Part shown: positions 61,228-64,000 of the stretch, one piece after another
Numbering within the stretch: position 1 is the first letter of the stretch
Layout of the letters: each line of letters begins with the position of its first letter
NCBI RefSeq assembly: GCF_014646055.1
Contig: NZ_BMMS01000007.1
Span: forward strand, 124,001-188,000
Source: Wenjunlia tyrosinilytica
GTDB taxonomy: Bacteria; Actinomycetota; Actinomycetes; Streptomycetales; Streptomycetaceae
Direction: 5' to 3'
Length of the DNA stretch: 64,000 nucleotides
Position numbers and translations under genes: made by a program
Notes under the pieces: generated by a model
Databases searched by the model: none
What the model saw: only the letters and a program-made list of their open reading frames with translations
What the model was told of the DNA's origin: nothing

Positions 61228-62880
61228 TTAGTTCGCGGCCAGGGCTCGGCGGGCCCGCCTGCGCGCCGCGGACTCCCGCGGGTCCAGCACGGGGACGGCC
61301 GCCAGCAGCCCCTTGGTGTACGGGTGCCGCGGCGAGTCGTACACCGCGTCGGCCGCGCCCTGTTCGACGACCCGGCCCTGCCGCATCACCGCCACCCGGT
61401 CGCTGACCTGGCGCACCACCGCGAGGTCGTGCGCGATGAACACCAGGGTGAGCCCGAACTCCTCGCGCAGTTCGCCGAGCAGCCGCATCACCTGCGCCTG
61501 CGTGGTGACATCGAGGGCGGAGACCGGCTCGTCGCACACCAGCAGCCGGGGCTTGGGCGCCAACGCCCGTGCGATGCCGACGCGTTGGCGCTGCCCTCCG
61601 GAGAACTCGTGGGGATGGCGCTCGTACCAGTCGGGGTCGAGCCCCACCCGCTCCAGCAACTCCCGCGCCCGTGCCACGATCTCCCGCTCGGTCAGTGCGC
61701 CCTCGGCCCGCAGCGGGTCGGCGATCGACTCACCGATGCAGCGCCGGGGGTTGAGCGAGGAGGCCGGGTCCTGGAAGACCATCTGCATCTCCCGGCGGAA
61801 CGGACGCAACCGCCGTTCGCTCAGCCGGGTGATGTCGCGCCCGTCGAGGACCAGACGACCGGACGTGGGTTCCAGCAGGCGCACGAGCATCCGGCCCAGC
61901 GTGGTCTTCCCGCTGCCCGACTCCCCCACGACGCCCAGCGTCTCGCCGCGCCTGATCTCCAGCGAGACGTCCTCGACCGCGCGCACCCGCGAGCCCCGGC
62001 GCCCGAAATCGCGGCCGAGTCCGTCCACCGAGACAAGGATCTCGGGATCGGAGACGGTCCTGGGCGGCCCGGGGGCCTCCAGCCGGGGCACGGCGCCGAG
62101 CAGTTCCCGGGTGTACGGCCGCCCGGGTGCGCCGAGGACGCGGTCCACCGGTCCTCGTTCCACCTCCCGGCCCTCCCGCATGACCAGCACGTCGTCCACG
62201 CTCCCGGCCACCACACCCAGGTCATGGGTGACGAGCAGGAGCGCCATCCCCGTCTCGGTGCGCAACTCGTGCAGGAGGTCCAGGATCTGCGCCTGCACCG
62301 TCACATCCAGGGCGGTCGTCGGCTCGTCCGCGACCAGCAGGTCCGGCGAGCAGGACAGCGCCATCGCGATGAGCGCGCGCTGGCGCATCCCGCCGGAGAA
62401 CTCGTGCGGCCGTGCCCGGGCCCGCCGCGCGGCGTCGGGGATACCGACCCGGTCCAGCGACTCCACGGCCCGCCGCCGGGCCGCCTTGCGGGAGGCGCCG
62501 GTGTGCACCCGGTACACCTCGGCAATCTGGTCGCCGACGGCGTAGTAGGGGTCGAGCGAGGAGAGCGGGTCCTGGAAGACGAGCGCGGCCCGCGCACCGC
62601 GCAGCCGCCGCAGCTCGGCGTCGGGCGCGTTGAGCACATCGGTGCCCGCCACCCGCACGGAGCCGGTGAGCTCGGCGCCCGTTCCGCGGTGCAGTCCCAG
62701 CAGGGAGAAGGCGGTGGCGCTCTTGCCGGAGCCGGACTCCCCGACCAGGCCGAGCGCCTTGCCCTTCTCCAGGGTGAAGCCGAGCCCGTCGACGGCCCGG
62801 ACGGTGCCGCTCTGCGTGGGGAAGTCGATGGTGAGGCCGTCGACCTCCACCAGGGCGCCCGTCGTACCGGCGCCCGTCAT
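61228..62880 (-). CDS. Fused dipeptide/oligopeptide ABC ATPase (DppD-DppF type)
   Basis: 550 residues containing two ABC cassettes, each with Walker [10 protein letters not shown], a signature ([15 protein letters not shown] and [15 protein letters not shown]), Walker B ([14 protein letters not shown] and [14 protein letters not shown]) and the C-terminal oligopeptide-type motif ([18 protein letters not shown]). In most importers these are two proteins; fusions are common in actinomycetes. Its ATG overlaps the permease stop as ATGA. Confidence 0.93.
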   Translation of the reverse strand: MTGAGTTGALVEVDGLTIDFPTQSGTVRAVDGLGFTLEKGKALGLVGESGSGKSATAFSLLGLHRGTGAELTGSVRVAGTDVLNAPDAELRRLRGARAALVFQDPLSSLDPYYAVGDQIAEVYRVHTGASRKAARRRAVESLDRVGIPDAARRARARPHEFSGGMRQRALIAMALSCSPDLLVADEPTTALDVTVQAQILDLLHELRTETGMALLLVTHDLGVVAGSVDDVLVMREGREVERGPVDRVLGAPGRPYTRELLGAVPRLEAPGPPRTVSDPEILVSVDGLGRDFGRRGSRVRAVEDVSLEIRRGETLGVVGESGSGKTTLGRMLVRLLEPTSGRLVLDGRDITRLSERRLRPFRREMQMVFQDPASSLNPRRCIGESIADPLRAEGALTEREIVARARELLERVGLDPDWYERHPHEFSGGQRQRVGIARALAPKPRLLVCDEPVSALDVTTQAQVMRLLGELREEFGLTLVFIAHDLAVVRQVSDRVAVMRQGRVVEQGAADAVYDSPRHPYTKGLLAAVPVLDPRESAARRRARRALAAN

Positions 62881-63866
62881 GTCAGCACCACCCGTCGGTC
62901 GGCCACCGCGTAGAGCACGTCCGCGAGGGCGTTGGCCACCACCACGAAGAATCCGGTGACGAGCACCAGGGCGACCACGACCGGCAGGTCCACGGCCTTC
63001 ACCGAACGCACCAGCAACTGGCCCACCCCGGGCAGCCCGAACATCGACTCGGTGAGCACCGCGCCGCCGAACATCGTCCCGAAGTCCAGGGCGCTGAGCG
63101 CGATGACGGGTGGCAGGGCGCCGCGCAGCGCGTGCCGTCCGACGATCCCGCGCTCCCCCACGCCATGGGCGCGGAAGGTGCGGATGTGGTCCTCCGCGAG
63201 CGTCTCCAGCATCGAACTACGGGTCAGCCGGGCGTATTTGGCGGACTCGACGAGCGCCAGCGCCACCCAGGGCAGGAGCAGGTTCCACGCCCACTGCTCG
63301 GGATCCTCGGTGAACGGCACATAGGTCGGGAACGGCAGCCACCTCAGATGGGCGCAGAACAGCATCATCAGCAGGAGCCCGACGATGAAGACGGGTGTGG
63401 CCGTCCCGGCGAGGGTGAGCAGGGTCAGCACCCGCTCGGTGAGTCCCCCTCGCCGCAGCGCGGACAGCAGCCCGGTGCCTATGCCGAGCAGGAGCCAGAT
63501 CACCATGGCGCCCAGCGCCAGCGAGCCGGTGACGGGCAGGCGCTGGGTGATGAGGTCGGTGACCTGCTGGTCGTTCTGGTACGACAGCCCGAAGCACGGG
63601 GCGCCGCAGTGCTGGACGGAGGTTCCGGTGCTGTAGTCGTGCCCGGCGGCGATCCCCTGGAGGAAGTGCCAGTACTGGGCGGGCACGGGGTCGTTGAGGC
63701 CGAGTTGTCCACGTACGGACTCGACCTGGATCGTGTTGCATCGCGGCCCGCAGGCCAGCCGTGCCGGGTCGCCCGGCATCAGATAGAACAGCGCGTACAC
63801 CAGGGCGGACAGCGCGAACAGCACGAGCACCATCCCGGCGAGGCGCCGCAGCAGATGGCCCGTCAC
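62877..63866 (-). CDS. ABC transporter permease (DppB type)
   Basis: 329 residues with six membrane helices and the N-terminal helix that begins the DppB family (LLRRLAGMVLVLFALSALVY ... LMPGDPAR). A long periplasmic loop precedes helix 2, and the inner-membrane-protein signature EAA loop lies near RTFRAHGVGERGIVGRHALR. GTG at 63866 overlaps the upstream permease stop as GTGA. Confidence 0.92.
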   Translation of the reverse strand: MTGHLLRRLAGMVLVLFALSALVYALFYLMPGDPARLACGPRCNTIQVESVRGQLGLNDPVPAQYWHFLQGIAAGHDYSTGTSVQHCGAPCFGLSYQNDQQVTDLITQRLPVTGSLALGAMVIWLLLGIGTGLLSALRRGGLTERVLTLLTLAGTATPVFIVGLLLMMLFCAHLRWLPFPTYVPFTEDPEQWAWNLLLPWVALALVESAKYARLTRSSMLETLAEDHIRTFRAHGVGERGIVGRHALRGALPPVIALSALDFGTMFGGAVLTESMFGLPGVGQLLVRSVKAVDLPVVVALVLVTGFFVVVANALADVLYAVADRRVVLT

Positions 63867-64000
63867 CGGCCCGCTCCCTTCGACGTGCCGACGCCCAGGC
63901 GGGAGGCGGCGCGCGGGTCGAGTGCGGTGCGCACCCCGTCGCCGAGGACGGTGAAGGCGAGCACCGTCACGAACAGCAGGGCGGCGGGCAGGAGAACGTA
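63863..64000 (-). CDS. ABC transporter permease (DppC type), C-terminal end only
   Basis: Only the last 45 codons are present: one membrane helix (LPAALLFVTVLAFTVLGDGV) and the RTALDPR motif that ends DppC-type permeases. The stop overlaps the next start as GTGA. The rest of the gene lies beyond the right edge. Confidence 0.88.
   Translation of the reverse strand, partial: YVLLPAALLFVTVLAFTVLGDGVRTALDPRAASRLGVGTSKGAGR

Overview
This is a stretch of a Streptomyces (or very close actinomycete) chromosome core. The evidence is a very high G+C content with G/C at most third codon positions, frequent GTG (and one TTG) starts, 4-base ATGA/GTGA gene overlaps, and lineage markers: SigR-RsrA, a WhiB7/WblC protein, the AdnAB helicase-nuclease, a mycoredoxin and a UvrD2 with HRDC domain. 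From memory the gene order resembles the S. coelicolor region around sigR-rsrA. I saw no transposase, integrase, prophage or CRISPR array.

Layout, left to right. 1-4.0 kb: two membrane HD-GYP proteins, then rsrA and sigR, all on the minus strand, with an autoregulatory SigR promoter. 4.1-6.4 kb: alpha/beta hydrolase, SRAP protease and a divergent M50-type membrane metalloprotease. 6.6-13.1 kb: aroA-rsgA, an SMR exporter, MarR and TetR regulators, histidinol phosphatase, a CBS protein and a Fur-family repressor. 13.1-17.2 kb: a HEAT-repeat protein and a Sel1-repeat protein, each just beyond one of two initiator tRNA genes with the same sequence. 17.3-26.6 kb: UPF0182, PPA1309-like and PDZ-Lon-like proteins, moaE, an SDR, a zincin-like protein and a NUDIX hydrolase. 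26.7-30.0 kb: a three-gene TerD/AIM24 operon. 30.1-33.9 kb: M48-type peptidase, an orphan E1-like (ThiF) protein, an ABC1 kinase and a zinc-ribbon protein. 34.1-35.5 kb: wblC with a long leader that holds an upstream ORF and an attenuator. 35.5-49.1 kb: DNA repair genes (uvrD2, adnB, adnA, an alkyltransferase-like protein) mixed with mycoredoxin, nudC, an M20 peptidase and a lipoprotein. 49.2-55.9 kb: an LPG-synthase-like membrane protein, an F420-type oxidoreductase, a VapB-like/AlkZ-like pair and moeZ. 56.0-61.1 kb: a tightly overlapping four-gene operon (PelF-like glycosyltransferase, membrane protein, sugar epimerase, spherulin-4-like hydrolase). 61.2-64.0 kb: part of a peptide-type ABC importer.

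Themes. Three near-consensus SigR promoters (sigR, mycoredoxin, moeZ) suggest that distant loci here form one thiol-stress regulon. The wblC leader shows mutually exclusive terminator and antiterminator helices next to a translated upstream ORF, a physical basis for induction by translation inhibitors. The most novel-looking system is the four-gene operon at 56-61 kb, which reads as a minimal Pel-like (alpha-1,4-galactosaminoglycan-type) polysaccharide pathway. The RRE-like/E1-like protein without a YcaO partner, the TerD-AIM24 fusion operon and the antitoxin-like gene coupled to an AlkZ-family protein are further poorly explained units.
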